Source: an uncultured Holophaga sp.
GTDB taxonomy: Bacteria; Acidobacteriota; Holophagae; Holophagales; Holophagaceae
Direction: 5' to 3'
Length of the DNA: 64,000 nucleotides
NCBI RefSeq assembly: GCF_963677305.1
Contig: NZ_OY781925.1
Span: forward strand, 2,519,501-2,583,500
The position numbers and the translations under genes were made by a program. Shown here one piece after another: positions 19,324-30,562 of the stretch. The notes beneath the pieces were generated by a model. That model worked only from the letters and a program-made list of their open reading frames with translations, did not search any database and was not told the origin of the DNA. Within the stretch, counting starts at the first letter, position 1. Each line of letters opens with the position of its first letter.

Positions 19324-19838
19324 CGGCTGTTCCTCCTCTCTGATCCCGGATTTTCCGCGCTGCGGGGGGGACCCTGGCGGACCCACACATCCCCGGTCCA
19401 TAGCTCGAAGATGACCATGCGCTGCTGGGTGCCCGCCAAATCTGAACAGGCCAAGCGAAAGCCGGCCTCCCGCAGGAAGGCGTGTCCCAGATGGATGTTG
19501 CGGGCCCCGATGGCCAAGTTCTCCCCCAGGGCGGAATCAGGGAACATGCTGCTGCCGCCGAACATCTTGACCACGAAGTCCCGGGGCTCCAGCTGCTGAC
19601 GCCGAAAGTGGGAGAGGATGAGGTGGATGACATCGTGGGCATAGCGGCCATCCGGGGGACCCGGGGAGGGTGCCTGGGGCAGCAGGTAGTGGCACATGGC
19701 CCCGCAGTGGCGGGTGGGATGCCAGAAGGTGACGGCCACACAGGAGCCCAGGAGGGTCCAGATCCGCGTCTTCCGGTCCCCGAAGGCGAATTCTCCGGGA
19801 TTGAGGAAGATGTCCTTGACCTTGGATTCAGGCGACAC
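19320..19838 (-). CDS. cheD: Chemoreceptor glutamine deamidase CheD
   Basis: 172 residues. The catalytic Cys lies in [13 protein letters not shown] and the catalytic His in [10 protein letters not shown], with a Thr-rich C-terminus expected for the family. It deamidates glutamines in receptor signalling domains. The start is probably GTG at 19838, overlapping the end of cheR by 11 bases; the ATG at 19883 would overlap more. It overlaps cheB by four bases at the other end. Confidence 0.9.
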   Translation of the reverse strand: MSPESKVKDIFLNPGEFAFGDRKTRIWTLLGSCVAVTFWHPTRHCGAMCHYLLPQAPSPGPPDGRYAHDVIHLILSHFRRQQLEPRDFVVKMFGGSSMFPDSALGENLAIGARNIHLGHAFLREAGFRLACSDLAGTQQRMVIFELWTGDVWVRQGPPRSAENPGSERRNSR

Positions 19839-20646
19839 GATAGACCGTTGGCTGGATGGGGGTGAGCATGGATGTGATGCCATTCAGGCTCTCGGAGTGC
19901 CCCACCAGAAGGAGCCCTCCAGGCTTCAGGCAAGTGGCGAGGGCTTCGACGACCTTCCGCTTCTGCTCCGTCTCAAAGTAGATCAGCACATTGCGGAGGA
20001 AGATCACATCAAAGCGCCCCACAGCGGGAAAGGGCCGGCAGAGGTTCATCTGCATGAACTGCACCCGGTCCCGGATCTGCTGCCCGATGCGGAAGAGCCC
20101 CTGGTGGCTCCCCTGCCCCTTGAGACAGTGGCGGTGCAGCATGTCTATGGGGATGGTGGAGGCCCGCTCCATGGGGTAGATGCCCCTCCGTGCCCGGTCC
20201 AGCACCCGGGTGCTGATGTCCGTCCCCAGGACTTCCCACTCGGCGCTGCCCAGCACCTCGGAGAGCACCATGCCGATGGTGTAGGCCTCCTCCCCGGAGG
20301 AACTGGCTGCACTCCACACCCGGAAGGGGAAAGGCACCGGACGGAGATGGCCGATGTAGTCGCGGAGCACACGGAAGTGCTCCGATTCCCGAAAGAAGGA
20401 GGTTTCGTTGGTGGTGATGAGGTCGATGGCGGTCTGGAACTCGTCCTGCTCTGCCTGAGAGGTGATGAGCTTGTAGTAGTCCAGAAAGGTGGCCAGCCCC
20501 CGCACCCGAAGGCGGGAGGCCAGCCTGGACACCAGCAGGGTCCGCTTGGACTCCGCGAGAGAAATCCCGGTGAAATCCTTGACCAGGGTGCGGAGCTTGG
20601 CGAACTCCACATCGGTCAGGGGAACAAGCGCGCTGGCATCCCTCAA
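19828..20646 (-). CDS. cheR: Chemotaxis protein methyltransferase CheR
   Basis: 272 residues. The helical N-terminal domain (FAKLRTLVKDFTGISLAESK) precedes a SAM-binding domain with FRVWSAASSSGEEAYTIGM and DVIFLRNVLIYF. It methylates receptor glutamates using S-adenosylmethionine. The start is probably TTG at 20646, one base after the cheW stop, with GGGAG upstream; the longer frame runs inside cheW. Both long receptors of this operon end in a motif compatible with CheR docking. Confidence 0.93.
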   Translation of the reverse strand: MRDASALVPLTDVEFAKLRTLVKDFTGISLAESKRTLLVSRLASRLRVRGLATFLDYYKLITSQAEQDEFQTAIDLITTNETSFFRESEHFRVLRDYIGHLRPVPFPFRVWSAASSSGEEAYTIGMVLSEVLGSAEWEVLGTDISTRVLDRARRGIYPMERASTIPIDMLHRHCLKGQGSHQGLFRIGQQIRDRVQFMQMNLCRPFPAVGRFDVIFLRNVLIYFETEQKRKVVEALATCLKPGGLLLVGHSESLNGITSMLTPIQPTVYRVA

Positions 20647-20647
20647 C

Positions 20648-21205
20648 TCAAACTCCCGGGGCCACAGAAGACTCCGCTTCCCCCTGACCGGCTGCCAGTG
20701 CAGCCATCTCTTCAACGGAGAGGACCTGGCTGACATCCAGGAGGATCACGAACTTCCCGGCCACCTTGCCCACGGCCTGGATGAAGTCCGCCCGCAAGCT
20801 GCTCCCAAAACTGGGAGCAGGCTCGATCTCGCCATCAGAGATCTCCAGCACCTCGCTGACGTTGTCCACCAGGACACCCAGGGTCGAGAGGCGCTCCCCC
20901 TCCCCCACCTCAAGGATCACGATGCAGGTCCGCTTGGTGGGTTCGGTGGGGCGCCGCCGGAAGCGGACGGCTAGATCCACCACGGGCACCACTGCCCCCC
21001 GGAGGTTGATCACCCCCCGGATGAAGTCCGGCATGAGGGGCACGGTGGTCAGACCGCCGTACTGGATGATCTCCCGGATGAAGCGGATCTCCATGGCGAA
21101 GGTCTCACCCCCGAGGGTGAAGGTCAGGAATTGGTTCCTCTGGGTCCCGGCGATCACCGCCGGGACCCGGGCTTGCCGCTTGTCGACCTGCATCGGCTCG
21201 GCCAT
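20648..21205 (-). CDS. cheW: Chemotaxis coupling protein CheW (copy 1)
   Basis: 185 residues, with one CheW domain from about residue 23 ([57 protein letters not shown]). It bridges receptors and CheA. The two CheW genes of the operon are clearly paralogous. GGAGGGAG precedes the ATG at 21205, ten bases after the stop of the long receptor gene. Confidence 0.93.
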   Translation of the reverse strand: MAEPMQVDKRQARVPAVIAGTQRNQFLTFTLGGETFAMEIRFIREIIQYGGLTTVPLMPDFIRGVINLRGAVVPVVDLAVRFRRRPTEPTKRTCIVILEVGEGERLSTLGVLVDNVSEVLEISDGEIEPAPSFGSSLRADFIQAVGKVAGKFVILLDVSQVLSVEEMAALAAGQGEAESSVAPGV

Positions 21206-21215
21206 GTCTCCCTCC

Positions 21216-24200
21216 TCAGAACCGGGTGAACTCGCGGTCATCCGGCCCTTCATCCCGACGCTGCCGGGTGGCGGCCACCTTGGGACGGGCGGGCATGCGC
21301 CCCCCCTTCCGGTCCGGTCGCCCCTTGGCCTCGCGGGTGTCGGTCAGGGTGAAGAACTCCATCATGGACTGCAGTTCCATCGCCTGGGAGCTGACCTCCT
21401 CGGCCGTGGATGCCAGTTCCTCAGAAGCCGCCGCGCTCTGCTGGGTGGCCTGGCTGATCTGGGTGATGGCCCCGTTGATCTGGCCGACGCCGGAGTTCTG
21501 CTCCGCCGAGGCCGCCGCGATCTCCTGGACGAGATCAGCGGTCTTCTGGATCGAGGGGACGATCACCTCCAGCAGGCTCCCGGCCCGCTCCGCCAGTCCC
21601 ACGCTGCCGGTGGCCAGGTGACTGATCTCCTGGGCCGCCACCTGGCTGCGCTCTGCCAGCTTGCGGACCTCTGCCGCCACCACCGCGAAGCCCTTGCCGT
21701 GCTCCCCTGCCCTGCCCGCCTCGATGGCGGCATTGAGGGCCAGGAGGTTGGTCTGGTAGGCGATGTCATCGATGATGGCGATCTTCTGGGCGATCTGCTT
21801 CATGGCCCCCACGGTCTCCCGCACGGCCTGGCCACCCTCCACCGCCTCCTTCGCCGTCTTGATGGCGAGATCCCCGGTGACCTTGGCGTTCTCGTTGTTG
21901 GTGGCGATGGAGGCGCTCATCTCCTCCATGGAGGCCGAGGTCTCCTCCACACTGGCCGCCTGCTGACTGGCGCCCTGGCTCAGGGTCTGGGCCGTGGCGC
22001 TGAGCTGGTCGGAGGCGTTGAGGAGCATGGTCGTGGCATCCCTCACTTCAGTGATGGTGGAGCCGAGCTTGGTCGTGGTGTCGTTAATGGACTCCTTGAG
22101 GACCATGAACTCGCCCTGGTAGTCCTGACGGATCATCTGGGTCAGATCGCCGCTGGCGAGAGCGCCCATGACATGCTTGACCTCGTTGATGGGGGCGATG
22201 ACCGCCTCCACCAGGGCATTGAGCCCCTGGACTACCTCCCGGAACTGCCCCTTGTGGACGGAGACATCTCCGCGCACATCGAGACGCCCCTCCACCACGG
22301 CCCTGGCCAGGTTCTGGACATCCGTAATGAGGATGTTCAGGGGCCCGATCACGGCATCCATGGTGGCATTGACGCCCTCGATGACACTCCGGTACTCACC
22401 CTGATGCTTGGTGGCATCCGCCCGGGTATCCAGCTTGAGGGCCACCGCCGCCTCGGAGAGCATGGCCGCATCGCTCACCAGGGCATTGAGGGAGGTACCG
22501 ACCCGCTTGAAGCTGCCGTTGATTTTGCCGAACTGGGTCTGGACTTCGCGGGTGTACTGATCAGCCTCGGCAAGGGAGAGGTCCAGGTTCAGATCACCGG
22601 CCCCCAGCTTCTCGAGATTGGCCGCCACCCGCACCACCTCCTTCTCAGTGTAGTGCTTCACACGGATGGTCGAGGTCAGGTCGGTCACAGTCTCCACAAA
22701 GCCCACAGTCTCGCCCTTGGCGTTGAGCACCGCGGCCGTATCCTGCTTGCAGTTCATCCCGCACCAGTCGAAGAAGCTCTCCTTCACCCCCTTCTTGAGC
22801 TGGACGATGCCGCAGCCATCGGTCTTGCAGATGTTGGCGTTGGCCGTGCAGCAGGGGCGTCCCACTGCATCCTCGCGGTCCTTCACGTAGCCCTGGTCCA
22901 CCATCAGCTTCTCGAAGGACTTGTTGAGGAAGGTCCACTTCATGTCCAGGTCGGTCACGTGGATCGGGAAGGGCACGGCATCGATGATCGAGCGGTACCA
23001 CTCCAGCTTGTCCACCACCGTGTCCAGGGTGCCATTCACCCCATCGATCACCTTCCGGTATTCCCCAGCATGCTGCCTGGCGTCAGCCCGGGTGCCGAAG
23101 CGGCCCTGGATGGCGTCCACGGAGAGCTTGTTCACATCCGTCACCAGGGTGTTCAGGGACTGGCCCACCCGCTTGAAGCTGTCGTTGATCTGGGCGAACT
23201 GGGCTTCGACCTCCCGGGTGAACTCATCGCCCTTGGCAAGCGTGAGATCCAGGTTGAGGTCACCGCTGCTCAGCTTTTCAAGGTTCTCCGCCACACGCAG
23301 AACCTCCTTCTCGGTGTAGTGCTTGATACGGAGGGTGGAGGTCAGATCCGTCACGGTCTCCACAAAGCCCACGGTCTCGCCCTTGGCGTTGAGGACTGCG
23401 GCTGTGTCCTGCTTGCAGTTCATCCCGCACCAATCGAAGAAGCTCTGCTTCACCCCCTTCTTGAGCTGGATGATGCCGCAGCCATCGGTCTTGCAGATGT
23501 TGGCGTTGGCTGTGCAGCAGGGGCGCCCCACTGCGTCCTCGCGGTCCTTCACGTAGCCCTGGTCCACCATCAGCTTCTCGAAGGCCTTATTGAGGAAGGT
23601 CCACTTCATGTCCAGGTCCGTCACATGGATCGGGAAGGGGACGGCGTCGATGATCGAGCGGTACCACTCCAGCTTGTCCACCACGGTGTCCAGGGTGCCG
23701 TTCACCCCTTCCACCACCTTCCGGTATTCACCGGCATGCTGGCTGACATCCGCACGACTGGAGAAGCGACCCTGGATGGCATCCACGGAGAGCTTGTTGA
23801 CATCGGAGACAAGCGCGTTGAGGGACTGGCCCACCTGGGTGAGGCTCTCGTTGATCTTGCCGAACTGCTGCCGCACCTCCTGCGTGTAAGCGTCCCCGTC
23901 CGCCAGGGTGAGGTCGAGGTCCAGATTGCCGACCTTCAGACGTTCCAGGTTGCGGGCCACGCGCTGCACTTCGACTTCGGTGTAGTTCTTGATGCGCAGG
24001 GTGGAGGTCAGGTCGGTCACCGTCTCCACATAGCCCACGGTCTCACCCTTGGCGTTCAGCACCGGAGCGGTGTCCTGCTTGCAGTTCATGCCGCACCAAT
24101 CAAAGAAGCTCTCCTTCACACCGCGCTTCAATTGGACGATGCCGCAGCCATCGGTCTTGCAGATGTTGGCGTTGGCCGTACAGCAGGGGCGTCCCACCGC

Positions 24201-25415
24201 ATCCTCGCGGTCCTTCACGTAGCCCTGGTCCACCATCAGCTTCTCGAAGGCCTTGTTGAGGAAGGTCCACTTCATGTCCAGGTCCGTCACGTGGATCGGG
24301 AAGGGGACGGCGTCGATGATCGAGCGGTACCACTCCAGCTTGTCCACCACCGTGTCCAGGGTGGCATTGAAGCCCTCCACCACCTTCCGGTACTCGCCCT
24401 GATGCCGCCCCTCCGGGGCCCGCTCGGCGAAGTTGCCACGGACCGTCTGGACGGAGAGGTTGTTCACATCCTCGATGAGGGCCTTCATGGGCACCACGAC
24501 CCCGTCCAGGGTGGCGTTGATCCCCTGCACCAGGTTCCGGAACTCGCCCTGGTGCCGCTCGGCATCCGCCCGCACATCGAGACGGTTGGCGGCGGCACTC
24601 TGGACCAGCATGGAGGTGTCCGCCATCACGGCCTGGATGGACTCCGTCATCCGCTTCATGGAGGCCATCAGACTGTTGCTGTCGCCCGGTGCGAGGGCGA
24701 ACTGGGTGCTGAGATCCCCGGCGGCCACCCGCCGGGCGATCTCGGAGGCTTCGCCGGGTTCGCCCCCCAGGGTGCGGAGGAGGTCCCCGGTGATGACATA
24801 GGTCAGCCCAGCCACCACCAGGAGGACCACCAGGGAGATGATCAGGGTCACGAGCATCGTATTGCCCTTGGCGCTGGTGGCATCCGCAGCCGCCTTCTGG
24901 CCCAGCTTCACATTGAAGTCGTAGATCTGGTTGATGACCTCCGTCATCCTTACCGACAGAGGCGCGATGACCGGCCCCCGGGCGTTGGCCTCGGCCCGCT
25001 TGCCGGAGCGGATCAGGGCGATGGAGTGGTCAAGGGTTCCGTCATAGGCCTCAAAGGCCTTGGTCTCCTCCTCCCAGTAGCGCCGATCCGTATCATCACT
25101 GAGCAGCTTCCCATAGTCCCTGAGATAGTCCTTCGTATCCTGACGGTTCTTCTGGACCGCGGCTTCCAGCGGTGCCACCTGGGCCGGGTCCGTGTTCTGG
25201 ATGAAGCGGTTGATGTTCACCCTCAGCAGAAGGAAGGACTCCTTCACCTTGTCCTGCACCACCAGGCTGGGGATGGTGTTGACATTGGAGTAGTTGACGG
25301 AATGGAAGAGCTTGACCGTCATGACCTGGCTGATGAGGACGACCAGGATGAGACCAAGAATGGCGACTCCGGAAAGAAGGAACATCTTCTTCCGGACGCT
25401 CAGGCTGCTGGACAT
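21216..25415 (-). CDS. Very long methyl-accepting chemotaxis protein with three tandem Cys-rich PAS modules
   Basis: 1399 residues, more than twice the usual receptor length. Order: TM1 ([19 protein letters not shown]), a four-helix-bundle sensor, TM2 near residue 195, HAMP, a linker repeat, three tandem 222-residue modules (PAS starts near residues 357, 579 and 801), further HAMP-like repeats, and a signalling domain with [16 protein letters not shown] near 1215. Each module has a PAS with [18 protein letters not shown], six cysteines ([21 protein letters not shown]) and a HAMP-like tail. The modules are nearly identical at DNA level, repeating every 666 bases. The C-terminus EFTRF fits a CheR-tether pentapeptide. 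The ligand is unknown. Confidence 0.92.
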   Translation of the reverse strand: MSSSLSVRKKMFLLSGVAILGLILVVLISQVMTVKLFHSVNYSNVNTIPSLVVQDKVKESFLLLRVNINRFIQNTDPAQVAPLEAAVQKNRQDTKDYLRDYGKLLSDDTDRRYWEEETKAFEAYDGTLDHSIALIRSGKRAEANARGPVIAPLSVRMTEVINQIYDFNVKLGQKAAADATSAKGNTMLVTLIISLVVLLVVAGLTYVITGDLLRTLGGEPGEASEIARRVAAGDLSTQFALAPGDSNSLMASMKRMTESIQAVMADTSMLVQSAAANRLDVRADAERHQGEFRNLVQGINATLDGVVVPMKALIEDVNNLSVQTVRGNFAERAPEGRHQGEYRKVVEGFNATLDTVVDKLEWYRSIIDAVPFPIHVTDLDMKWTFLNKAFEKLMVDQGYVKDREDAVGRPCCTANANICKTDGCGIVQLKRGVKESFFDWCGMNCKQDTAPVLNAKGETVGYVETVTDLTSTLRIKNYTEVEVQRVARNLERLKVGNLDLDLTLADGDAYTQEVRQQFGKINESLTQVGQSLNALVSDVNKLSVDAIQGRFSSRADVSQHAGEYRKVVEGVNGTLDTVVDKLEWYRSIIDAVPFPIHVTDLDMKWTFLNKAFEKLMVDQGYVKDREDAVGRPCCTANANICKTDGCGIIQLKKGVKQSFFDWCGMNCKQDTAAVLNAKGETVGFVETVTDLTSTLRIKHYTEKEVLRVAENLEKLSSGDLNLDLTLAKGDEFTREVEAQFAQINDSFKRVGQSLNTLVTDVNKLSVDAIQGRFGTRADARQHAGEYRKVIDGVNGTLDTVVDKLEWYRSIIDAVPFPIHVTDLDMKWTFLNKSFEKLMVDQGYVKDREDAVGRPCCTANANICKTDGCGIVQLKKGVKESFFDWCGMNCKQDTAAVLNAKGETVGFVETVTDLTSTIRVKHYTEKEVVRVAANLEKLGAGDLNLDLSLAEADQYTREVQTQFGKINGSFKRVGTSLNALVSDAAMLSEAAVALKLDTRADATKHQGEYRSVIEGVNATMDAVIGPLNILITDVQNLARAVVEGRLDVRGDVSVHKGQFREVVQGLNALVEAVIAPINEVKHVMGALASGDLTQMIRQDYQGEFMVLKESINDTTTKLGSTITEVRDATTMLLNASDQLSATAQTLSQGASQQAASVEETSASMEEMSASIATNNENAKVTGDLAIKTAKEAVEGGQAVRETVGAMKQIAQKIAIIDDIAYQTNLLALNAAIEAGRAGEHGKGFAVVAAEVRKLAERSQVAAQEISHLATGSVGLAERAGSLLEVIVPSIQKTADLVQEIAAASAEQNSGVGQINGAITQISQATQQSAAASEELASTAEEVSSQAMELQSMMEFFTLTDTREAKGRPDRKGGRMPARPKVAATRQRRDEGPDDREFTRF
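22315..24345 (-). repeat. Three tandem 666-bp repeats inside the long receptor gene
   Basis: The marker TCGATGATCG recurs at 22981, 23647 and 24313, exactly 666 bases apart. Long blocks around each are almost identical, including silent sites, which implies recent duplication or ongoing gene conversion. Outer limits given here are approximate. Confidence 0.85.
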
Positions 25416-25467
25416 GGCAATCTCCTGAAAGTGGGCCAAGGACGTGGGGAACGGGGAAACCAGGGGC

Positions 25468-26013
25468 TCAGCTGGGCGTCATGCCCTCCTGGGGCGGGTC
25501 GGAGTCGCCCGGGAGCTTCTCCAGTTCCTGCCTGGAGAGGAGAAGGTCCGCCTCCAGCAGGATCACGAAGTGGTCCTCCAACTTGCCGATGCCCCGGATG
25601 AACTCGGAACGCATCCCCGCCCCGAAGCTGTCCGCCGCCTCGATCTGGTTCTCGGCGATCTCCAGGACCTCGCTGACGTTGTCCACCAGCACACCGATGG
25701 TGGCGAGCCTTTCCCCCCGGAGAACCTCCAGGATCACGATGCAGGTCCGCTTGGTGGACTCCGTCTGAGATCTCCGCAGACGCACAGCCAGATCCACCAC
25801 CGGCACCACCGCCCCTCTGAGGTTGATCACACCCCGGATGAACTCAGGCATGAGGGGGACCCGGGTGAGGCCACCGTACTGGATGATCTCCCGGACATAG
25901 CGGATCTCCAGGGCAAAGACTTCTCCGGCCAGACTGAAGGTGAGGAACTGGTTCCGCTGAAAGCCGCCCGTACCCCGCCCCCCCCCTTTGTCGACCTTCA
26001 CGAGTTCGGCCAT
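25468..26013 (-). CDS. cheW: Chemotaxis coupling protein CheW (copy 2)
   Basis: 181 residues with one CheW domain ([58 protein letters not shown]). It is closely similar to the other CheW of the operon, so a cheW-mcp pair was probably duplicated. TGAGGAG precedes the ATG at 26013. It lies 52 bases upstream of the long receptor gene and ten bases after the shorter receptor. Confidence 0.93.
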   Translation of the reverse strand: MAELVKVDKGGGRGTGGFQRNQFLTFSLAGEVFALEIRYVREIIQYGGLTRVPLMPEFIRGVINLRGAVVPVVDLAVRLRRSQTESTKRTCIVILEVLRGERLATIGVLVDNVSEVLEIAENQIEAADSFGAGMRSEFIRGIGKLEDHFVILLEADLLLSRQELEKLPGDSDPPQEGMTPS

Positions 26014-26023
26014 GGGCCACTCC

Positions 26024-27649
26024 TCAGAATCGGGTGAAGTTATGCTCATCCTGGGCCTGATGCGTAACAGAGCGCCCCACCGTGGCGCCCTTGGAAGGAG
26101 CCTTGGAGAGTTTGCGGCTGCCTCCGCCAACGGAGCCCCTGGCGTTGGCAAGCACAAAGAACTCCATCATCCCCTGCAATTCCATGGCCTGGGAGCTCAC
26201 CTCCTCGGAGGTAGAGGCCAGTTCCTCAGAAGCCGCCGCGCTCTGCTGGGTTGCTTGGCTGATCTGCGTGAGAGCCCCGTTGATCTGCCCCACACCGGAG
26301 TTCTGCTCCGCCGAAGCCGCCGAGATCTCCTGGACCAGGTCCGCCGTCTTCTGGATGGAGGGCACGATCACCTCCAGCAGACTGCCCGCCCGGACCGCCA
26401 GATCCACACTGCCTGTGGCCAGCTGGCTGATCTCCTGGGCCGCCACCTGGCTGCGCTCAGCCAGCTTGCGCACCTCGGCGGCCACTACGGCGAAGCCCTT
26501 GCCATGCTCCCCGGCCCGGCCTGCCTCGATGGCCGCGTTGAGGGCCAGGAGATTGGTCTGGTACGCGATGTCATCGATGATGGCGATCTTCTGGGCGATC
26601 TGCTTCATGGCGTCCACGGTCGAGGCCACGGCCTGACCGCCTTCAGAGGCCTCCCTGGCCGTCTTGAGGGCCAGATCACCGGTGACCTTGGCGTTCTCGT
26701 TGTTGGTGGCGATGGAAGCGCTCATCTCCTCCATCGAAGAAGAGGTCTCCTCCACGCTCGCCGCCTGTTCGCTGGCGCCCTGGCTCAGGGACTGGGCCGT
26801 GGCGCTCAACTGCTCTGAAGCCGAGACCAAGGTGCCAGCGGACTCCCGGACCTGCCCGATGGTCTCCGCCAGCTTGGCCACCATCTCCCGGATGGAAGCC
26901 ATCATGCTGGTGGTATCCCCAGCAGCGACACGCACCTCAATGGAGAGGTCTCCGCCGGCAACCTTCCGGGCCACCTCGGCAGCCTCCTCGGGCTCCCCTC
27001 CCAGGGTCCGCAGGAGGTTCCTGGTGATGAACACCGCCAGAAGCACCACGATGACGAGGACAGCCAGGGAAATGATGATGGTGAGCCAGAGCATGCGGGA
27101 CTTCTGGGTCTGGGCTTCCACGGCCCCCTTCTGGGCCAGCTCGGTGTTGTAGGCGAACTCCTGGTTGACCAAATCCACCAGCTTGAGGGCGATGGGTATG
27201 TTGGTGGTCTGGAGATCGCGGGCCTGTTCATTCTTATTGGCCCTGGAGAGGTTGAGTACGGGTTCAATGGAGGTGTCGTAATCCTCCCAGGCCCGTCGCT
27301 CCTGCTCCCAGAGGTTCTTGTCCTTATCATCGCTCAAGGCCTTTTCATACTCGGCCAGGGCCTTCCGTCCCTCCTCCCGGTGCTTCTTGATGAGGACCTC
27401 GATGTCCCCCATCTTCTTGTCATCCGTGTTCAGGATGTGCCGGTTCACCTGGAGACGCAGATTGGAGACAGCGTCCCGGAGGTTTCCCTGGATCACCAGG
27501 CTGGGCACCGTGTTGACATTGGCGTAGTTGGCCGCCTCAAAGAGCTTGACGGTCATGATCTGGCTGAAGACGACCACAAAGAGGAGGCCGATGACAGCGG
27601 CCCCGGAGAGCAGGATCATCTTCTTTTTGACACTCATGGAATTGGACAT
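26024..27649 (-). CDS. Methyl-accepting chemotaxis protein, standard length
   Basis: 541 residues. TM1 ([20 protein letters not shown]), a four-helix-bundle periplasmic sensor (about residues 40-180), TM2 ([22 protein letters not shown]), HAMP ([20 protein letters not shown]) and a signalling domain with [20 protein letters not shown]. Apart from the missing PAS modules it resembles the long receptor closely, especially over the signalling domain. It ends NFTRF, compatible with CheR docking. GGAGA precedes the ATG at 27649. Confidence 0.93.
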   Translation of the reverse strand: MSNSMSVKKKMILLSGAAVIGLLFVVVFSQIMTVKLFEAANYANVNTVPSLVIQGNLRDAVSNLRLQVNRHILNTDDKKMGDIEVLIKKHREEGRKALAEYEKALSDDKDKNLWEQERRAWEDYDTSIEPVLNLSRANKNEQARDLQTTNIPIALKLVDLVNQEFAYNTELAQKGAVEAQTQKSRMLWLTIIISLAVLVIVVLLAVFITRNLLRTLGGEPEEAAEVARKVAGGDLSIEVRVAAGDTTSMMASIREMVAKLAETIGQVRESAGTLVSASEQLSATAQSLSQGASEQAASVEETSSSMEEMSASIATNNENAKVTGDLALKTAREASEGGQAVASTVDAMKQIAQKIAIIDDIAYQTNLLALNAAIEAGRAGEHGKGFAVVAAEVRKLAERSQVAAQEISQLATGSVDLAVRAGSLLEVIVPSIQKTADLVQEISAASAEQNSGVGQINGALTQISQATQQSAAASEELASTSEEVSSQAMELQGMMEFFVLANARGSVGGGSRKLSKAPSKGATVGRSVTHQAQDEHNFTRF

Positions 27650-27668
27650 GTGAGTCTCCGGGGAGTGG

Positions 27669-29840
27669 TCAGGCAAGAACGGGAATCCGCCCCCTCAGGG
27701 GGCCGCGCGAGGTGGATGCCAGCTGTATCAGCTGGGGGACATCGAGGATCAGGGCCACCTCGCCCGAACCCAGGATGGTGGAGCCACCCAGGCCCCTCAC
27801 ACTGCGGAAGAGCTGCCCCAGGGGCTTGATGACCGTCTGGAACTCACCCATGAGCTTGTCCACCACGATCCCCGCCCGGGTGTCCCCGTACTGGACGACC
27901 ACGACGCGCTCACGGGCCGGCAGCTCACCCGGGGTCCTGAAGATCTCCCGGAGCCGCAGGAAGGGCAGCACCTCGCCCCGGAGGTTGATGAGGTGGTTCT
28001 CCTCCGACTCCAGGAAGGGCCCCAGATCCAGGCACTCCAGGACCATGTCGAGGGGAATGACGTAAGGCGTGGCATCCACTCCGACCCGGAAGCCATCGAT
28101 GATGGCCAGGGTCAGGGGCAGGCGGAAGCGCATGGTGGTGCCAGCCCCCTCATAGGTCTCCACTTCGATGATGCCCCGCAACTCGTCGATGTTGCGCCGC
28201 ACCACATCCATGCCCACGCCCCGCCCGGAGAGGTCGCTCACCTTGTCGGCGGTGGAGAAGCCTGGCTCGAAGATGAGCGTGGAGATCTCCTGATCGCTCA
28301 GGTTGGCGCCCTCGGGCACCAGGCCCCGCTCAATGGCCTTGGCCAGGATCTTCTGCCGGTTCAGGCCGCCCCCATCGTCCGCCACCTCGATGACGATATT
28401 CCCGGACTCGTGGAAGGCGTTCAGACAGAGGGAACCCGTCTCCGGCTTGCCCCTCGCTCGCCGCACCTCCACGGGCTCGATGCCGTGGTCAATGGAGTTC
28501 CGCACGATGTGCATGAGGGGATCGCTGAGCTTCTCCACGATGGACTTGTCCAGTTCGGTCTCACCCCCCTTGATCTCCAGTTCGATGGACTTGCCCAGCT
28601 CCTGGCTCACATCCCGGACAATCCGGCGGAAGCGGCTGAAGGTCTCACCGATCTGGACCATGCGGAGACTGAGGGCGTTGTCCCGGATCTCCTCCACCAG
28701 CTTGTTGATGACGGCGGTCGACTCAAGCATGGCCGAGTCAGCGGACTGGCCGGCCAGGGTGTTGGCCGTGGCGGCGGCGATGACCAGCTCGCCCACCAGA
28801 TCCACCAGACGGTCCAGTTTCTCGGCCTGGACCTTGACGACCTTCACTTCGCCGGAGCCCTTCTCCCGGACCTTCTTCTGCTTGTCCAGGGCCGCGGCCA
28901 CCACGGCGGGAGGGATGTCCTGGTCCTGGATGGCGATGGTGCCCAACATCCTCCCCTGGATGGCACCACCCTCCAGAGTCTCCTCCTGCTGACGGCCCAG
29001 AGCCTCCGCCAGCTCCCGGGGCGTCATGCACTTCCCCTTCACCAGGATCTCGCCCAGGAACTGCTCCTCTTCAGGCAGTTCCCGGATGAGCTGGAGGTAT
29101 TCCTCAATCTTGGAGTGGGGGGGAAGGATGCGGATCCGGCTGTCCTCCCTCACGAACTCGAAGACATCCTCCAGCACCTGACGCTCCGCAGGGCTCTCCA
29201 GATCGATCTCCAGCCCCAGGTAGCAGGTCTCCGGGTCATAGTCGGCCCCGGTCCCCAGATGGTCGAGGATGGGGGCCAGGTGCTGGATGGTGCCCAGGGT
29301 CTTCAGATAGCGGACGAAGGACGTGGGGTCCATGCCCTGACGGAGGGTATCTGGACCGAAGCGCAGGGAGAGGTGCCAACAGCCCGGCGCCTCCTCCTCG
29401 CCCGGAGCCTGTCCCCCATGGGTGAGCAGGGCCGCCTGGGGTGCCGTCCGGGGCACCACGGCCCCGAGATAGGGCAGGAGCCGCTCCAGGAGGGCAGCCC
29501 CCTCGGCGCCGGTCTCGGGGCTCCCCTCCTCATCCCCCTCCTGCAGCTCCTGGATCTGCCGGGCAACATGGTCATGGCAGGCCAGGATGAGGGAGACCAG
29601 CTCGGGATCAAAGGCCAGGCTCCCGTCCCGCACCCGGTCCATGACGCTCTCCACGGTGTGGGCGAAGCGCACGATGTGATCGAAGCCGAAGAGCCCTGCA
29701 GAGCCCTTGATCGTATGGACCGCCCGGAACATGGCATTGACCGACTCGCTGGACTCGGGGTCCAGGAGAGCCTCCTCCATGGCATCCAGAAGCTCCCTGG
29801 CTTCTATGACAAAGGTTTGCTTGGCGCCGTCGAAGTCCAT
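27669..29840 (-). CDS. cheA: Chemotaxis histidine kinase CheA
   Basis: 723 residues. The Hpt domain has the phospho-accepting His42 in [11 protein letters not shown] middle region (about 130-320) replaces the usual P2 and includes a [11 protein letters not shown] helix segment. Then come the P3 dimerisation helices ([16 protein letters not shown]), the P4 ATPase ([32 protein letters not shown]) and a C-terminal CheW-like P5. It phosphorylates CheY and CheB in response to receptor state. The gene starts nine bases after the STAS gene and ends 19 bases before the receptor gene. Confidence 0.95.
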   Translation of the reverse strand: MDFDGAKQTFVIEARELLDAMEEALLDPESSESVNAMFRAVHTIKGSAGLFGFDHIVRFAHTVESVMDRVRDGSLAFDPELVSLILACHDHVARQIQELQEGDEEGSPETGAEGAALLERLLPYLGAVVPRTAPQAALLTHGGQAPGEEEAPGCWHLSLRFGPDTLRQGMDPTSFVRYLKTLGTIQHLAPILDHLGTGADYDPETCYLGLEIDLESPAERQVLEDVFEFVREDSRIRILPPHSKIEEYLQLIRELPEEEQFLGEILVKGKCMTPRELAEALGRQQEETLEGGAIQGRMLGTIAIQDQDIPPAVVAAALDKQKKVREKGSGEVKVVKVQAEKLDRLVDLVGELVIAAATANTLAGQSADSAMLESTAVINKLVEEIRDNALSLRMVQIGETFSRFRRIVRDVSQELGKSIELEIKGGETELDKSIVEKLSDPLMHIVRNSIDHGIEPVEVRRARGKPETGSLCLNAFHESGNIVIEVADDGGGLNRQKILAKAIERGLVPEGANLSDQEISTLIFEPGFSTADKVSDLSGRGVGMDVVRRNIDELRGIIEVETYEGAGTTMRFRLPLTLAIIDGFRVGVDATPYVIPLDMVLECLDLGPFLESEENHLINLRGEVLPFLRLREIFRTPGELPARERVVVVQYGDTRAGIVVDKLMGEFQTVIKPLGQLFRSVRGLGGSTILGSGEVALILDVPQLIQLASTSRGPLRGRIPVLA

Positions 29841-29849
29841 GGCAACCTC

Positions 29850-30167
29850 TCAGTTCTCGACGATGATCGGATCCCCGAAATGGGCGATGACTCCAAGGAG
29901 TTCAAAGACTTCGACGACAGCAGGGCTGTGGTGCTGGAGCGCCAGATTCCCCCCCAGCGCCTCAGCCTCCTGCTTGAGCCAGTGGAGGAGCTGGACCCCG
30001 GCCGTATCCACCTCCTCCACCTCTGAAAGATCCAGGGTGAGGGTGGGCTGCTGGTGGAGCTGGGCCTCCAGGTCCTTGCGGGCATCTCCAACCGAATAGA
30101 TCGTCAGATCTCCGATGAGACGGAGGACACCTGCCCCTCGGGAATGGCTGGGTTTGACCTCGAGCAT
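29850..30167 (-). CDS. STAS-domain protein (anti-sigma factor antagonist-like)
   Basis: 105 residues. The STAS fold is indicated by AGVLRLIGDLTIYSVGDARKDL, LTLDLSEVEEVDTAGVQLLHWL. The phosphorylatable Ser of SpoIIAA-type proteins is replaced by Thr in DTAGVQ. Small STAS proteins are frequent in chemotaxis operons of this type, often between cheY and cheA; the role is not settled. It sits ten bases upstream of cheA and 12 bases after cheY. Confidence 0.85.
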   Translation of the reverse strand: MLEVKPSHSRGAGVLRLIGDLTIYSVGDARKDLEAQLHQQPTLTLDLSEVEEVDTAGVQLLHWLKQEAEALGGNLALQHHSPAVVEVFELLGVIAHFGDPIIVEN

Positions 30168-30179
30168 GGAGCCCTCCTA

Positions 30180-30548
30180 TCAGGGGAGGATGAGTTTCGA
30201 CACGGCCGTGAGCAGGACTTCAGGCTTGAAGGGCTTGACCACCCAGGCCTTCGCCCCGGCGGCCTGCCCCGCCTTCTTCATCTCGTCGCCTGCCTCGGTG
30301 GTGAGCATGATGATGGGCGTGAACTTGTAGGCAGGCAGCAGGCGCACCGCCTTGAGGAAGGAGATCCCATCCATGTTCGGCATGTTGACGTCGCTGATCA
30401 TGAGGTGGATCTTCTGCCCCGTGAGCTTGGCCAGCGCGTCCTTGCCGTCACAGGCCTCCAACACGTCGTAGCCCGCATTCTTCAGGGCGATGCCGACCAC
30501 CTGCCGGAGGCTGGTGGAGTCGTCGATGATCATGATGGTCTTGGCCAT
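30180..30548 (-). CDS. cheY: Single-domain response regulator CheY
   Basis: 122 residues. The acidic pair DD at 9-10, phospho-Asp53 in MISDVNMPNMDG, Thr in MLTTEAG and Lys in WVVKPFKPE form a complete receiver. Phospho-CheY acts on the flagellar switch, or on pili if this system controls twitching. The gene lies 14 bases after the short receptor-like gene. Confidence 0.93.
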   Translation of the reverse strand: MAKTIMIIDDSTSLRQVVGIALKNAGYDVLEACDGKDALAKLTGQKIHLMISDVNMPNMDGISFLKAVRLLPAYKFTPIIMLTTEAGDEMKKAGQAAGAKAWVVKPFKPEVLLTAVSKLILP

Positions 30549-30562
30549 GGGACGCTCGACTC

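Noticed and set aside
20766..25601. A 1611-codon open frame on the plus strand opposite the chemotaxis genes
   Set aside because: It mirrors the GC-rich cheW and receptor genes on the minus strand, is rich in His, Gly and Leu with no domain, and spans several real genes with clear motifs.
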